Source: Oligoflexia bacterium (GTDB taxonomy: Bacteria; Bdellovibrionota; Bdellovibrionia; JABDDW01). Taken from it: a stretch of DNA of 64,000 nucleotides. A program made the translations under genes and the position numbers. The stretch is from positions 31,475-95,474 of the forward strand of contig JAWXAT010000025.1 in assembly GCA_034439615.1 (NCBI GenBank). The letters are read 5' to 3'. The notes beneath the pieces are model-generated. The model ran no database searches. It saw only the letters and a list, made by a program, of their open reading frames with translations, and was not told the DNA's origin. Positions 29,051-37,539 of this stretch are shown piece after piece (the stretch's first letter is position 1; each line of letters starts with the position of its first letter).

Positions 29051-30100
29051 TTAGTTTATTGCCATTTGTTCTGGATGTTTTTCCATCTCAGAACGTAATT
29101 GCCCACAGGCCGCGTAAATATCGCGCCCCATGGTTCGACGTACAAGAACATGTTTACCCAACTTCATCAATATTTTTTGAAACTCAGCTACATCATTACT
29201 GACAGGGCGCAAGAAACCGGAGTCAGGATGTTCATTAAACGGGATGAGATTGATTTTACTTGGAATATTTTTTGTGAGTTTTGCAATTCGATGAGCATCA
29301 TCACGTGTGTCATTCACACCTTTGAGCAAAACATATTCAAAGGTAATCATTTCATTTGTATCATCAGTGTATTCTTTGCAAGCAGCTAAGAGTTCTTCTA
29401 ATGGATACTTTTTATTAATTGGCATAATGCGATCACGAATTTCATTTGTTGTTGCATTAAGACTAATCGCCAAACGCACACCAGATTGAGCCACCCGCTT
29501 GATCAGTGGCGCAAGCCCACTTGTTGAGATAGTAATTTTTCTTAAAGCAAAACCGATACCGTGTTGATTATGAAGAACTTCAATGGCTTTTGAAACGTTA
29601 TCAACGTTATCAAGGGGCTCACCCATTCCCATAAAAACAATATTGGTGATACGACGACCATCTGTAAGACTATTCGCTGCGATGACAAATTGGCCGACGA
29701 TTTCAGAAACTGTTAGTCTGCGCATGAGTCCCATTTTAGAGGTGAAACAAAATTTACATCCCATTGCACAACCCACTTCACTCGAAACACAAAGTGTGAG
29801 GCGATCAGCATTGCCTGGAATCAATACGGCTTCAATATTTTTGCCGCCTTCAACTTCCATCAAAAATTTTCGTGTGCCGTCAACGCTATCAGCTTGATGG
29901 CGAACGATTGGAAGTTTGAATTCAAATAGATTTTTGAGATCACTGCGAAAATCTTTGGCAAGATTTGTCATCTGTTCGGGGTCAGTAGTTTTACGTTGAT
30001 AAATCCAACGAAAAAGTTGTTGAGCACGAAACTTCTCTTTGCCGTTCCCGGTCAAATAAGATTCTAATTCTGATTGTGTATGATCATAAAAATTCTTCAT
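29051..30100 (-). CDS. rlmN: Dual-specificity 23S rRNA/tRNA adenine-C2 methyltransferase
   Basis: A radical-SAM enzyme that methylates A2503 of 23S rRNA and A37 of some tRNAs. 349 aa. Visible: the N-terminal FRAQQLFRWIYQRKTTDPEQ, the radical-SAM cluster CAMGCKFC, FMGMGEPLDN, ISTSGLAPLI, LAISLNATTNE, a C-terminal IPFNEHPDSGF and the RRTMGRDIYAACGQL end that contains the methyl-carrying Cys. The ATG at 30100 is preferred over a TTG at 30115. A gene-free, structured 351-nt stretch lies upstream. Confidence 0.96.
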   Translation of the reverse strand: MKNFYDHTQSELESYLTGNGKEKFRAQQLFRWIYQRKTTDPEQMTNLAKDFRSDLKNLFEFKLPIVRHQADSVDGTRKFLMEVEGGKNIEAVLIPGNADRLTLCVSSEVGCAMGCKFCFTSKMGLMRRLTVSEIVGQFVIAANSLTDGRRITNIVFMGMGEPLDNVDNVSKAIEVLHNQHGIGFALRKITISTSGLAPLIKRVAQSGVRLAISLNATTNEIRDRIMPINKKYPLEELLAACKEYTDDTNEMITFEYVLLKGVNDTRDDAHRIAKLTKNIPSKINLIPFNEHPDSGFLRPVSNDVAEFQKILMKLGKHVLVRRTMGRDIYAACGQLRSEMEKHPEQMAIN

Positions 30101-30451
30101 AAAATGAACGCACAAACTACCACAAAACCTAGCAAACAGCGAGTGGTTTCAAGGCGTTATGCCGCCCTTAAAACAATTTAAATGGCACCTGAGAGCCTCT
30201 AGCGTTAATTTGTATGGCTTAGGCCGCTATTTTCTTTTCATGAAGATTTGGCGTCTGTGCATTTTCTATGATGTCGCCAGGTTTTTGGTCATTTCGGCCA
30301 TGGATCAAAGACACGCCCATGCCTTCTTGGAGACAACTTCCAGAAGAAGACAGGCGGGCCGTGGTTGTTTATATTTTAAGTCTCAAAAAACAAAGCCATT
30401 AGCAAAAAACGACATTTCACTTTCACTTCGCCAAGTTAATATAAAATTTGT
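30101..30451. other. Gene-free region with strong hairpin potential
   Basis: No supported gene. The 98-aa plus-strand frame crossing it has no ribosome site and no recognisable sequence. The segment around 30300-30370 can form a long bulged hairpin on either strand: CTTCT/TGGA arms pairing with TCCA/AGAAG (core at about 30323-30349), extended outward by CCC/GGG and CAC/GTG pairs. A second inverted repeat (TAGCG ... CGCTA) and TTGGTC ... GATCAA lie nearby. It may be a structured small RNA or the leader of rlmN; it does not match tmRNA, RNase P or SRP RNA by eye. Confidence 0.45.
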
Positions 30452-31465
30452 CTAGATTTTATGCTCACGAATATAAGTTTTGAGTTCAGTAGGCTCAGCC
30501 GATACACAGCCGATCTTTCCGACAACAACACCCGCGGCATAGTTTGAAAGTAAACACGCATCTTCAAGACCAATACCTGCTGTTAATGCCAATGTGAGTG
30601 TGGCAATAACTGTATCCCCTGCACCTGTAACATCAAAAACTGATTGCGCAAATGTGGGAATATGTTGCCCTTGAGCTGGACCAAGTTTTGAAAAAATACT
30701 CATCCCATCTTTTCCACGAGTCACAACTACTGCACGCGCCTGAGTGCGCTTGAGTAAAGCCTCACCGACCTCATGTAAAGTATCTGACGGGCTTCGTAAA
30801 TCATCTATTTTGAGTTCTGAAAGGGCTAAAGCTTCGCTTGTATTAGGTGTCATGTAATCAACACCCTTGTAGAGATCAATAGGAGTTGTGTGATGGGGGT
30901 CAAGTGTGACAATTTTTTTATGTTCATGAGCGATCTTAATCACTTCTTGAATCACACGCGCTGTCAGCATGCCCTTGGCATAATCTTCTAATATTACGCC
31001 ATCACATTGAGGAATGAGTTTTTTTACTTGGGATAAAAGTTTTTCTTCCATTTCAGGTGATAAAAACTTTTTACGTTCGAAATCAACGCGTACCACATGA
31101 TGCTGACCAGCCATCACTCTTAATTTGCGTGTAGTCGGACGACTCTCGTCGACCACTAAATAATCACTAGAACATTTATCACGTTTTAATTGCTGCCTAA
31201 ATATTTCAGCCGCTCCGTCATCTCCAACAATTCCTAAAAGTAATGGGTTACCACCTAAGCTTGCAACATTTGCGGCGACGTTGCCTGATAAACCCAATCT
31301 CTTATCTTCTTCTTGAACTTCAACGATAGGTACAGGAGCTTCCGGGCTAATACGCCTCACCGTGCCGATGACGTATTCATCAAGGCCAACATCACCGATG
31401 ATGAGAATTTTACGATTTTTAAGTTGATCAACAAGACCTGTGAGTTTTTCAATATTGGCTGTCAT
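30452..31465 (-). CDS. rfaE1: D-glycero-beta-D-manno-heptose-7-phosphate kinase
   Basis: Phosphorylates heptose-7-phosphate at C1 in ADP-heptose synthesis for the LPS inner core. 337 aa of the PfkB fold: KILIIGDVGLDEYVIGTVRR at the N-terminus, RISPEAPVPIVEV, LGLSGNVAANVASLGG, DYAKGMLTARV, MTPNTSEALAL, VVVTRGKDGMS and FDVTGAGDTVIATL. It contains only the kinase part of bifunctional HldE; the nucleotidyltransferase must be encoded elsewhere. Its start overlaps the glycosyltransferase gene stop by four bases, and both act in core LPS. Confidence 0.92.
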   Translation of the reverse strand: MTANIEKLTGLVDQLKNRKILIIGDVGLDEYVIGTVRRISPEAPVPIVEVQEEDKRLGLSGNVAANVASLGGNPLLLGIVGDDGAAEIFRQQLKRDKCSSDYLVVDESRPTTRKLRVMAGQHHVVRVDFERKKFLSPEMEEKLLSQVKKLIPQCDGVILEDYAKGMLTARVIQEVIKIAHEHKKIVTLDPHHTTPIDLYKGVDYMTPNTSEALALSELKIDDLRSPSDTLHEVGEALLKRTQARAVVVTRGKDGMSIFSKLGPAQGQHIPTFAQSVFDVTGAGDTVIATLTLALTAGIGLEDACLLSNYAAGVVVGKIGCVSAEPTELKTYIREHKI

Positions 31466-32496
31466 AATTTATCCATAACATAGGTTGCAACAGAGTCTAC
31501 CGGAATTTCAGACATACAATCATAGTATTTACAAACCGGGCCCAAGCAAGCTCTTACGCCTGGGCAGTTTACTTGGGGTACAAATATTTCTACTTGTCGC
31601 CCTCTAGGGGCCCAACGAATTGGAGCTTGAACCTTCACCGGGCTATAAATACCCGCAACTGGCACTCCAACAGACGCTGCTAAATGAGCAACACCCGTAC
31701 TCGGAGCAACTACACAACGAGCTAAACTCAAAATGGCTAAAAGATCATGGCCATCAGTTTTACCCACAACACTATAAACACCTCGAAGATTTTCAATGTC
31801 TGTTTGCTTCAAAAAAACTTTATCGACCAAGCCTCCAGTTACAACAACACTCACTTTTTGCGCTAAAAACATTGCCGTTAATTCTCTGTATCGGATTGCA
31901 GGCCAATTGCGCGCACTACCAGCCATACCGGGATGAATGACCACCATACGCTTTAGATCAAGACCACTTGAGATAAATTTTTCTGTCCATTTTTGGACAT
32001 ATTTTTCTAATGGATGCAATATTGTTGCAGGCAAAACTTGAGTGTCTGAATTACCCAGGGCAAATTTAATTAAATCTAAATTATATTGGGATTCATGTTT
32101 TACAGCTTGGCTTCTTTTTTGGCGCAATCTCCGATTAAAAAATATCCACGAATACCACTGCGATGCGACTCCCGTTCGTCGCTTGATACCTGCAAAATAA
32201 AAGGCAAACGCAATCCACCACGGAACATGCACCGCGATAACTTCATCAATATTTTCTTCTCGTAATTGCCTTAAGAGCTTTAACCCATTTATTACTCGAG
32301 CAATGAATCCACGGGGTGTTGTTACATAAAGTGCATTAACAGAGGGTGAAACTTGCGTCATAACAAATTTTAGATTTTCATTTACGAGCCAAATGATCTT
32401 GTCTTCTGGCCGACTCGTTTGCCAAACAGTTTGGCAAGGCAGCGTTAAGATGAGATCACCAATGCGATCAACTCGTGCTATACAGATTTTTGACAA
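31462..32496 (-). CDS. Glycosyltransferase family 9 (heptosyltransferase-like)
   Basis: A 344-aa GT9 enzyme of the WaaC/WaaF type, which adds heptose to the LPS core at the inner face of the inner membrane. Motifs: the N-terminal ICIARVDRIGDLILTLP, VVIHPGMAGSARNWP in the donor-binding domain, VVTGGLVDK, and CVVAPSTGVAHLAASVGVP with GIYSPV. Its ATGA overlap with the heptose kinase gene supports a heptose role. A Cys-rich C-terminal end (NCPGVRACLGPVCKYYDC) is a notable extra found in some GT9 members. Confidence 0.9.
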   Translation of the reverse strand: MSKICIARVDRIGDLILTLPCQTVWQTSRPEDKIIWLVNENLKFVMTQVSPSVNALYVTTPRGFIARVINGLKLLRQLREENIDEVIAVHVPWWIAFAFYFAGIKRRTGVASQWYSWIFFNRRLRQKRSQAVKHESQYNLDLIKFALGNSDTQVLPATILHPLEKYVQKWTEKFISSGLDLKRMVVIHPGMAGSARNWPAIRYRELTAMFLAQKVSVVVTGGLVDKVFLKQTDIENLRGVYSVVGKTDGHDLLAILSLARCVVAPSTGVAHLAASVGVPVAGIYSPVKVQAPIRWAPRGRQVEIFVPQVNCPGVRACLGPVCKYYDCMSEIPVDSVATYVMDKL

Positions 32497-32497
32497 T

Positions 32498-33364
32498 TTA
32501 AGTACCCGGTGGGTTTAATTGTTTTTTGAGAGCTGCAATTTGTTGCGTACGTAGTTCTGCTTTTCTCTTATTATCACTTTGAATTTTTTCTTTTTTCTTT
32601 AAAACTTCAGCCAATTTCTTTTCTGAGGTCTCTTTCTTTTTTTTATGAGCCGCTTGCATATCAACCATTTCTTTTTTATTTTTCTCTTCAGCATTCTTTT
32701 TTTCTAATGCCGTTTCATCAACGCGCTTAAGTAAAAGCGTTTTTTCTTCTTTCATTTTAACTAATAAAGCTTCCATTTGAGAAATTTGCTGAACACTATC
32801 TTTACTCATCTCATCTATATCAAGTCCTTTAGAAATTGATTTCAATCGTTCTGTATACGTCTTTTTCTCATTATCCAAAAAGCGTTTACGCCTGAGCATT
32901 TCAGCCAATCGACCGCGGATATCTCGCAATCGACTTTCCATTTCACTCGCAGAAGGTAGACTCGCAGGCACTGACGGAGCACTTCTAGCACTCGCATCTA
33001 TAACGCTTTGCGCCACAAGATCTTGGGTAACCACAGTAGAAGGAGCCCCATTACTGTTGGAAGTTGGTATGATCTTAAAACCTAAATCTGTGAGCTGTTT
33101 TAAAAAATCATTTTCAATTGCCACAGGCAAACCTTTAATTGTCACAGCTTTACTTTGACCAATGAGCACTTTTTGAAGTTTCATCATATGCGGGAGAACC
33201 GCACCCAGAGCCGCTGGCCTGGTGCTAACATCGACTATTATATTAAGACAAACTGCCTGCAAAGCTTTTTGAATGCAGAGCAAAAAATCACCACTGTCAT
33301 CTCCAGCTGGCACAGCTTCAAACTGGCAGTTGGCATTATCAATCTGATTATATGTAAATCCCAT
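32498..33364 (-). CDS. STAS-like / coiled-coil protein of unknown function
   Basis: A 288-aa cytoplasmic protein. Residues 1-105 resemble a STAS or anti-anti-sigma fold (LNIIVDVSTRPAALGAVLPH, ... KLQKVLIGQSKAVTIKGLP, LKQLTDLGFKIIP) but without a clear phosphorylatable Ser in place. A linker and then a very charged coiled coil (about 140-280) rich in Lys and Glu follow. It ends one base before the GT9 gene, so it probably heads the heptose operon. A -10-like TAAAGT six bases before the ATG suggests a leaderless start. Function unknown. Confidence 0.65.
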   Translation of the reverse strand: MGFTYNQIDNANCQFEAVPAGDDSGDFLLCIQKALQAVCLNIIVDVSTRPAALGAVLPHMMKLQKVLIGQSKAVTIKGLPVAIENDFLKQLTDLGFKIIPTSNSNGAPSTVVTQDLVAQSVIDASARSAPSVPASLPSASEMESRLRDIRGRLAEMLRRKRFLDNEKKTYTERLKSISKGLDIDEMSKDSVQQISQMEALLVKMKEEKTLLLKRVDETALEKKNAEEKNKKEMVDMQAAHKKKKETSEKKLAEVLKKKEKIQSDNKRKAELRTQQIAALKKQLNPPGT

Positions 33365-33473
33365 ATCCTTACTTTAAATCGCAGGAGAAAAACCTTGCAA
33401 TGTGAATTTGCAGAAACCAGAATGGAACTCACGTTAAAACCATAGGTTCAGTATCATTAGCCAGGAGTCATAA

Positions 33474-34736
33474 ATGGACGCAATTCTCGAAGGTCACCTT
33501 TACAAGAACACATTGTCTCAACTTATAGATGCAGCTCAACTCATGAAACTAGACCCCAATATTTTGGAACGATTAAAAAAGCCCAAAAGAGCAATCATGG
33601 TCAGCGTTCCAACTCGTATGGACGATGGTACTGTAAAAGTATTTGAAGGCTACCGCGTTCAGCACAGTTCAACACTTGGCCCGTGTAAAGGTGGTATCCG
33701 TTATCACGAGGGTGTGAATCTCAGTGAAGTTTCAGCTCTCGCAATGCTTATGACTTTTAAATGCGCTCTCTCAGGTCTTCCACTTGGTGGAGCAAAAGGT
33801 GGCGTACGAGTAAACGCTAGTAAACTTTCACGCTCTGAAAAACAAAGACTCACTCGCCGCTACACAAGTGAAATATCAAGTTTCATCGGACCCGAAAAAG
33901 ATATTCCAGCTCCTGATATCGGAACAGATGCTCAAACCATGGCTTGGATCATGGATACATACAGTCAAGAGCAAGGGTATGCAGTTCCCGGAGTTGTTAC
34001 AGGTAAACCTATTGAAATTGGTGGAAGCTTAGGCCGCAATACATCAACCGGTCGTGGAGTTATTTATTGCGTTGAAGAGGCGTGCAATCATCTTAAAATT
34101 AAAATGGATCGTAACGTAAAAGTAGCGGTTCAAGGTTTTGGAGAAGTAGGCGCTGCCGCTGCAACTTGTGCCGACGAACTTGGTTTAAGTGTTGTGGCTG
34201 TTAGTGATGTCAGTGGCGCACTTTATAATGAAAAAGGTCTTAACATCACAGCTGTGAAAGAATATTACGCTAAAAACAAAACACTCCAAGGCTACAAAGA
34301 TGCTGAGCATCTCTCTAATGATGCGCTATTAGAATTAAAATGTGACATTTTGGTTCCTGCGGCTATTGATGGCGTTATCAATGAATCAAACGCCAAAAAA
34401 ATTAAAGCACGCATGATTGCAGAAGGTGCAAACGGCCCTGTAACTCAAGAAGCGCATCACATATTAACAGATAATGGTGTGTTTGTTATTCCCGATATTC
34501 TTGCAAATGCTGGGGGCGTTATTGTGAGCTACTTTGAATGGGTGCAAGATCTTCAGAACTTTTTCTGGAGTGAAAAAGAAATCAATTCAAGACTCAGAGA
34601 AATCATGTGCTCAACGTTTAAAGGAGTTTTAGAGTCATCTATTACTCACAAAACAGACATGAGAAAATCAGCAATGATCGCAGCTGTGAAACGTGTGAGT
34701 TCAGCAATGCTACTGCGCGGATTATATCCACAGTAA
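33474..34736 (+). CDS. gdhA: Glutamate dehydrogenase (Glu/Leu/Phe/Val family)
   Basis: Oxidative deamination of glutamate to 2-oxoglutarate (or the reverse), NAD(P)-linked; cytoplasmic. 420 aa, the usual length. Visible: GPCKGGIRYH, the catalytic-lysine loop PLGGAKGGVRV, PAPDIGTDAQTMAWIMDTYS, the Rossmann element VAVQGFGEVGAAAATCADEL, and AEGANGPVTQEA with FVIPDILANAGGVIVSYFEW. The ATG has AGGAG about seven bases upstream. It is a single gene facing the convergent gene that ends at 34770. Confidence 0.96.
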   Translation: MDAILEGHLYKNTLSQLIDAAQLMKLDPNILERLKKPKRAIMVSVPTRMDDGTVKVFEGYRVQHSSTLGPCKGGIRYHEGVNLSEVSALAMLMTFKCALSGLPLGGAKGGVRVNASKLSRSEKQRLTRRYTSEISSFIGPEKDIPAPDIGTDAQTMAWIMDTYSQEQGYAVPGVVTGKPIEIGGSLGRNTSTGRGVIYCVEEACNHLKIKMDRNVKVAVQGFGEVGAAAATCADELGLSVVAVSDVSGALYNEKGLNITAVKEYYAKNKTLQGYKDAEHLSNDALLELKCDILVPAAIDGVINESNAKKIKARMIAEGANGPVTQEAHHILTDNGVFVIPDILANAGGVIVSYFEWVQDLQNFFWSEKEINSRLREIMCSTFKGVLESSITHKTDMRKSAMIAAVKRVSSAMLLRGLYPQ

Positions 34737-34769
34737 GATTATATTCTTATCCATTGGCAGTATTAGATT

Positions 34770-36440
34770 TTAGCGGTTGAGGCGCAAAACTCCATTTTGC
34801 GTCTTTCCCGTTATTTCATTGAAGAAACCGTGGCATTTTTCACTAATCGAACCAACACTACCTAATTCACCAACCGCACGCTTTGTTCGCTTAAATAAAC
34901 CTACTTCCCACTTTTTATTAATTTTATCTGCTTTCTCACGAGCTTCTACTCGGTTGAGAGAAAGCGGGTCATTCGCTTTTTTACCAGCAAGATAGTCAGA
35001 GTAACGAACTAATAAATATTGGGCAATCGGAACAGATATGAGATGCCAAGTCGGAATTTTAATTCCAAATACATCACCAACAACAAGCCCCATGACTTGC
35101 AATACATTGAGCATCCAAGGAACAAGATAGACAATCTGATGCTCAAGGCTTGCTTGTTTCCACCCGGTATCAAATTGTTTTTTATGCCACCCGTTACTTG
35201 GATTCCAAATGTAAATGTTTGGTTTAAAATCTTTAGTATTTTCTCTTAACTCTTCTCGAAAACGCTGAAGTTGATACCAATAATCTTTTGTATGATTACT
35301 TACACCCGCATTGATCAATAAAGTTAGATTTTTCGTAAGTCCTGACCAATGAAATGGATTAAAACCTTCGAGTCCCGCGACCACCCCTTGAGGATTCATA
35401 CCTACAACAAGTGCATAAGAAAACATGAGACTCACAGCTGAAGATTTAAACTTTCGCATCGTTGGAGTTCCTGTACGTGTCCAGTTTTTGTATGTACTTA
35501 TAAAAGTTCCGACACCGATTCCAAAAATCGAAGTCAACACAACGGGGTACCAACTAAAATCATATGCTGGATCAATATTAGCTTTAAGTGCAGTTGCCAC
35601 AATGGCTAGTGAGCCTTGCATAAAAGCTCCTGCAAATAAACTCATGGTAAAATCAGCAGTGGTAGGTTTTTTCCATTTTGCGTAAAAGTAATCACGCCAG
35701 TACTGAGCAGCATCTTTTGGTAAATATTGGGTCTCTAATATGCGATCACCAATTAACCACATTTTAACAACGTTACGTCCAGTTTCATTGGCTTCGATGT
35801 GTTGTCTAGCAATGATTTGACGAAGATGTGCTGAGTTAGGATCAACACCTTGAGATGGGTTTGAGCGCGTTTTTTTAGGAATAATTAAAATTGCAGTTTT
35901 TGATTGATCATGTACGACACGAACGAAGTACACACCATCACAGGCGTTGAGTTCAGCTTTTCCAAATCCATTACGCCTAATAACAACTTCGTTTTTATTA
36001 ACAAGATCTTTTAAGCGTTCTTTTCCGTAGCGGCGTTTTAACTTGTCAGCTAAATTGTGAATTTCTACATTGAGATCTAACAGATCTTTTACTAACTCTT
36101 CTTTGTTGTCTGACCATTCTAACCCGCTCGAAATAGCATCTGGTGTTTGTGATTCTAATTGCTTAGCTTCTTGCTCATTTATTACTGATGCATTTACGAG
36201 TTCAAGTTTTTCAGAGTTTAAAGCTAAACCATCTGCTGGAATTGACTGTTCAAAAACAATAGCTGAAACATTTGGATTATTTGGAAGTTGTGCTTCTTGA
36301 TCAGGTTTACCGTAGATTTTAGAAGATGAGGTGGGCTCTGTTATTTCAGTAGCATGTGCAGAATTTAGAGGCACAAAAGCCGCCTCAACTACTAAGGAAA
36401 TTACTAGGGTAACCCTTATGGCTTTTTGCCAAATGCGCAT
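34770..36440 (-). CDS. Envelope membrane protein of unknown function
   Basis: A 556-aa exported membrane protein. A signal peptide (VTLVISLVVEAAFVPLNSAHA) precedes a polar domain of about 200 residues with a helical element (VKDLLDLNVEIHNLADKLKR). Several hydrophobic segments follow (ADFTMSLFAGAFMQGSLAIV, PVVLTSIFGIGVGTFIS, AVSLMFSYALVVGMNP, LVPWMLNVLQVMGLVVGDVF). No family is recognised. The ATG at 36440 is preferred over GTG 36455. The promoter region bears three 7-bp repeats at 11-bp period, suggesting a dedicated regulator. Its 3' end overlaps a hairpin that may terminate gdhA. Confidence 0.7.
   Translation of the reverse strand: MRIWQKAIRVTLVISLVVEAAFVPLNSAHATEITEPTSSSKIYGKPDQEAQLPNNPNVSAIVFEQSIPADGLALNSEKLELVNASVINEQEAKQLESQTPDAISSGLEWSDNKEELVKDLLDLNVEIHNLADKLKRRYGKERLKDLVNKNEVVIRRNGFGKAELNACDGVYFVRVVHDQSKTAILIIPKKTRSNPSQGVDPNSAHLRQIIARQHIEANETGRNVVKMWLIGDRILETQYLPKDAAQYWRDYFYAKWKKPTTADFTMSLFAGAFMQGSLAIVATALKANIDPAYDFSWYPVVLTSIFGIGVGTFISTYKNWTRTGTPTMRKFKSSAVSLMFSYALVVGMNPQGVVAGLEGFNPFHWSGLTKNLTLLINAGVSNHTKDYWYQLQRFREELRENTKDFKPNIYIWNPSNGWHKKQFDTGWKQASLEHQIVYLVPWMLNVLQVMGLVVGDVFGIKIPTWHLISVPIAQYLLVRYSDYLAGKKANDPLSLNRVEAREKADKINKKWEVGLFKRTKRAVGELGSVGSISEKCHGFFNEITGKTQNGVLRLNR
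34781..34806 (+). terminator. Candidate terminator for gdhA
   Basis: The stem GGCGCAAAA / TTTTGCGTC (34781-34789 and 34795-34803) with loop CTCCA is followed by TTT. It lies 45 bases after the gdhA stop and inside the convergent gene's coding end, so the hairpin may be fortuitous. Confidence 0.4.
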
Positions 36441-36467
36441 CAGTAGTACCTGCACGTTAAAAACCCA

Positions 36468-36495
36468 ATTTTACCTAGTACAAACCTAGTGCCAA
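36468..36495 (-). promoter_or_regulatory. Promoter of the gene starting at 36440
   Basis: On the minus strand, TTGGCA (36490-36495), a 16-nt spacer and TAAAAT (36468-36473): five of six matches to each consensus box. It lies 27 bases before the ATG. Direct repeats overlap both boxes. Confidence 0.6.
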
Positions 36496-36501
36496 CTTAG
36501 T
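36473..36501. repeat. Three 7-bp direct repeats at 11-bp period
   Basis: ACCTAGT (36473-36479), ACCTAGT (36484-36490) and ACTTAGT (36495-36501): the starts are exactly 11 bp apart. They overlap the -10 and -35 region of the promoter, placing the sites on one face of the helix as for a cooperative regulator. Confidence 0.7.
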
Positions 36502-36641
36502 TTAAGAATGCGAGATAGCTATGTGCTTGAATGTTGTGATTATTTTTTTGAAAACCTTCAGAAATTATAACTACTTAGCATGCGTGCTCTGTTGAAAGTG
36601 CACCCATTCGTGTAATTTCTATAAGTGTTGGATTGAGTTAC

Positions 36642-37271
36642 TTAAAAACGGGCCGGCCGGCAAACGGCAGCTTGCCCGACCCAGGGTTCATCAATGTCTT
36701 CACCCTTTAAAATGTCATATTGTTCGTTAATGTTATTGCTAGTTTTAATACCAATTTCATCTGAAGGCCCACCCACGACCGCGCAGTATCCTCTGTTACG
36801 AAGAATCTGAACTACACCATTCATATAGGCATCATGATTCGTGACGTAACCATCTGAGAATATATCTGGTCTATCAATATGGATTTGATCAACGGCACTT
36901 TGAACTGCACTCGTAAAATAATCAGAGTGCTGCACGACGCAACAACCATAAACTCCAGCAGGGCCTTCTGCAGCTCCACACTCATTCATCGACGGTGCTT
37001 GGCAAGGTAATGGTCCCGGAGGTCCACCACTGTCGCCAGTTGTTGTTCCCCCACCGCTGGTTCCACCGCCGGTTGTTGTTCCCCCACCGCCAGTTGTTGT
37101 CCAACCACCGCCCGTTGTCGAAGGAGTCGGTGATGTACTTGTTCGGTTGCGATTAGGAAGAGGTTTTTTTTTAGAAGACTGCGTTGTGTTAACACTGCCT
37201 TTACCACAACCATTGTAAAGTAGAGTGATAGCAAGTGTGAGACCCAAAAATCCAGTTAGATATTTCACCAT
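36642..37271 (-). CDS. Cysteine-containing lipoprotein with Gly/Thr repeat
   Basis: A 209-aa lipoprotein. The signal peptide ends in LLYNGC, with the lipidated Cys at residue 22. The mature protein starts with a basic stretch, then a Gly/Thr low-complexity segment (repeats of GGGTTTGGG-like units, about residues 53-82), then a globular domain with six Cys, two of them adjacent (GVYGCCVVQHSD), likely disulfide-bonded. The end of the domain contains RNRGYCAVVGGPSDEIGIK. No family is recognised. The repeat DNA (about 37028-37112) is a likely site of length change. Confidence 0.75.
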   Translation of the reverse strand: MVKYLTGFLGLTLAITLLYNGCGKGSVNTTQSSKKKPLPNRNRTSTSPTPSTTGGGWTTTGGGGTTTGGGTSGGGTTTGDSGGPPGPLPCQAPSMNECGAAEGPAGVYGCCVVQHSDYFTSAVQSAVDQIHIDRPDIFSDGYVTNHDAYMNGVVQILRNRGYCAVVGGPSDEIGIKTSNNINEQYDILKGEDIDEPWVGQAAVCRPARF

Positions 37272-37340
37272 CTTATTAAGATTATCGGGTGAATTAAGCC
37301 GAAACTAAAGTTTAATAAACGTGCTTAAGAAATTTTTCTA

Positions 37341-37358
37341 ACTAGCCGATAGGCCAGT
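37341..37358 (-). terminator. Weak hairpin after the tRNA gene
   Basis: ACTAGCC / GGCCAGT (37341-37347 and 37352-37358) with loop GATA, 17 bases after the tRNA 3' end. The following bases on the minus strand are only partly T-rich, so termination is uncertain. Confidence 0.3.
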
Positions 37359-37374
37359 ATTAGACAATAAACTT

Positions 37375-37450
37375 TGGAGCGGCAGACGAGGCTCGAACTC
37401 GCGACCCTCAGCTTGGGAAGCTGATGCTCTACCAACTGAGCTACTGCCGC
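37375..37450 (-). tRNA. tRNA-Gly (anticodon CCC)
   Basis: A 76-nt tRNA with an encoded 3' CCA. The acceptor GCGGCAG pairs with CTGCCGC; the D-arm is TAGCTCAGTTGGTAGAGC. The anticodon stem CAGCT/AGCTG encloses the loop TTCCCAA, giving anticodon CCC for the glycine codon GGG. The T-arm contains GTTCGAG. Its 5' end directly abuts four copies of a hexamer (37451-37474). Confidence 0.96.
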
Positions 37451-37474
37451 ACTTGCACTTGCACTTGCACTTGC
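37451..37474. repeat. (ACTTGC)4 tandem repeat at the tRNA 5' end
   Basis: Four perfect ACTTGC units directly abut the mature 5' end of tRNA-Gly, so they lie in the precursor leader or promoter. They are followed by the 10-bp palindrome GTACATGTAC (37475-37484). Confidence 0.85.
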
Positions 37475-37539
37475 GTACATGTACCACAATTAGAGTCTTG
37501 TGCAAACAGTTCCACACTGATTTAACTAACAATCTTATT

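Noticed and set aside
30159..30455. 98-aa plus-strand frame in the gap before rlmN
   Set aside because: No ribosome site or family resemblance, and it lies over hairpin-forming sequence; more likely a chance frame.
37451..37474. ACTTGC array as a CRISPR
   Set aside because: Unit of six bases, no spacers and no cas genes.
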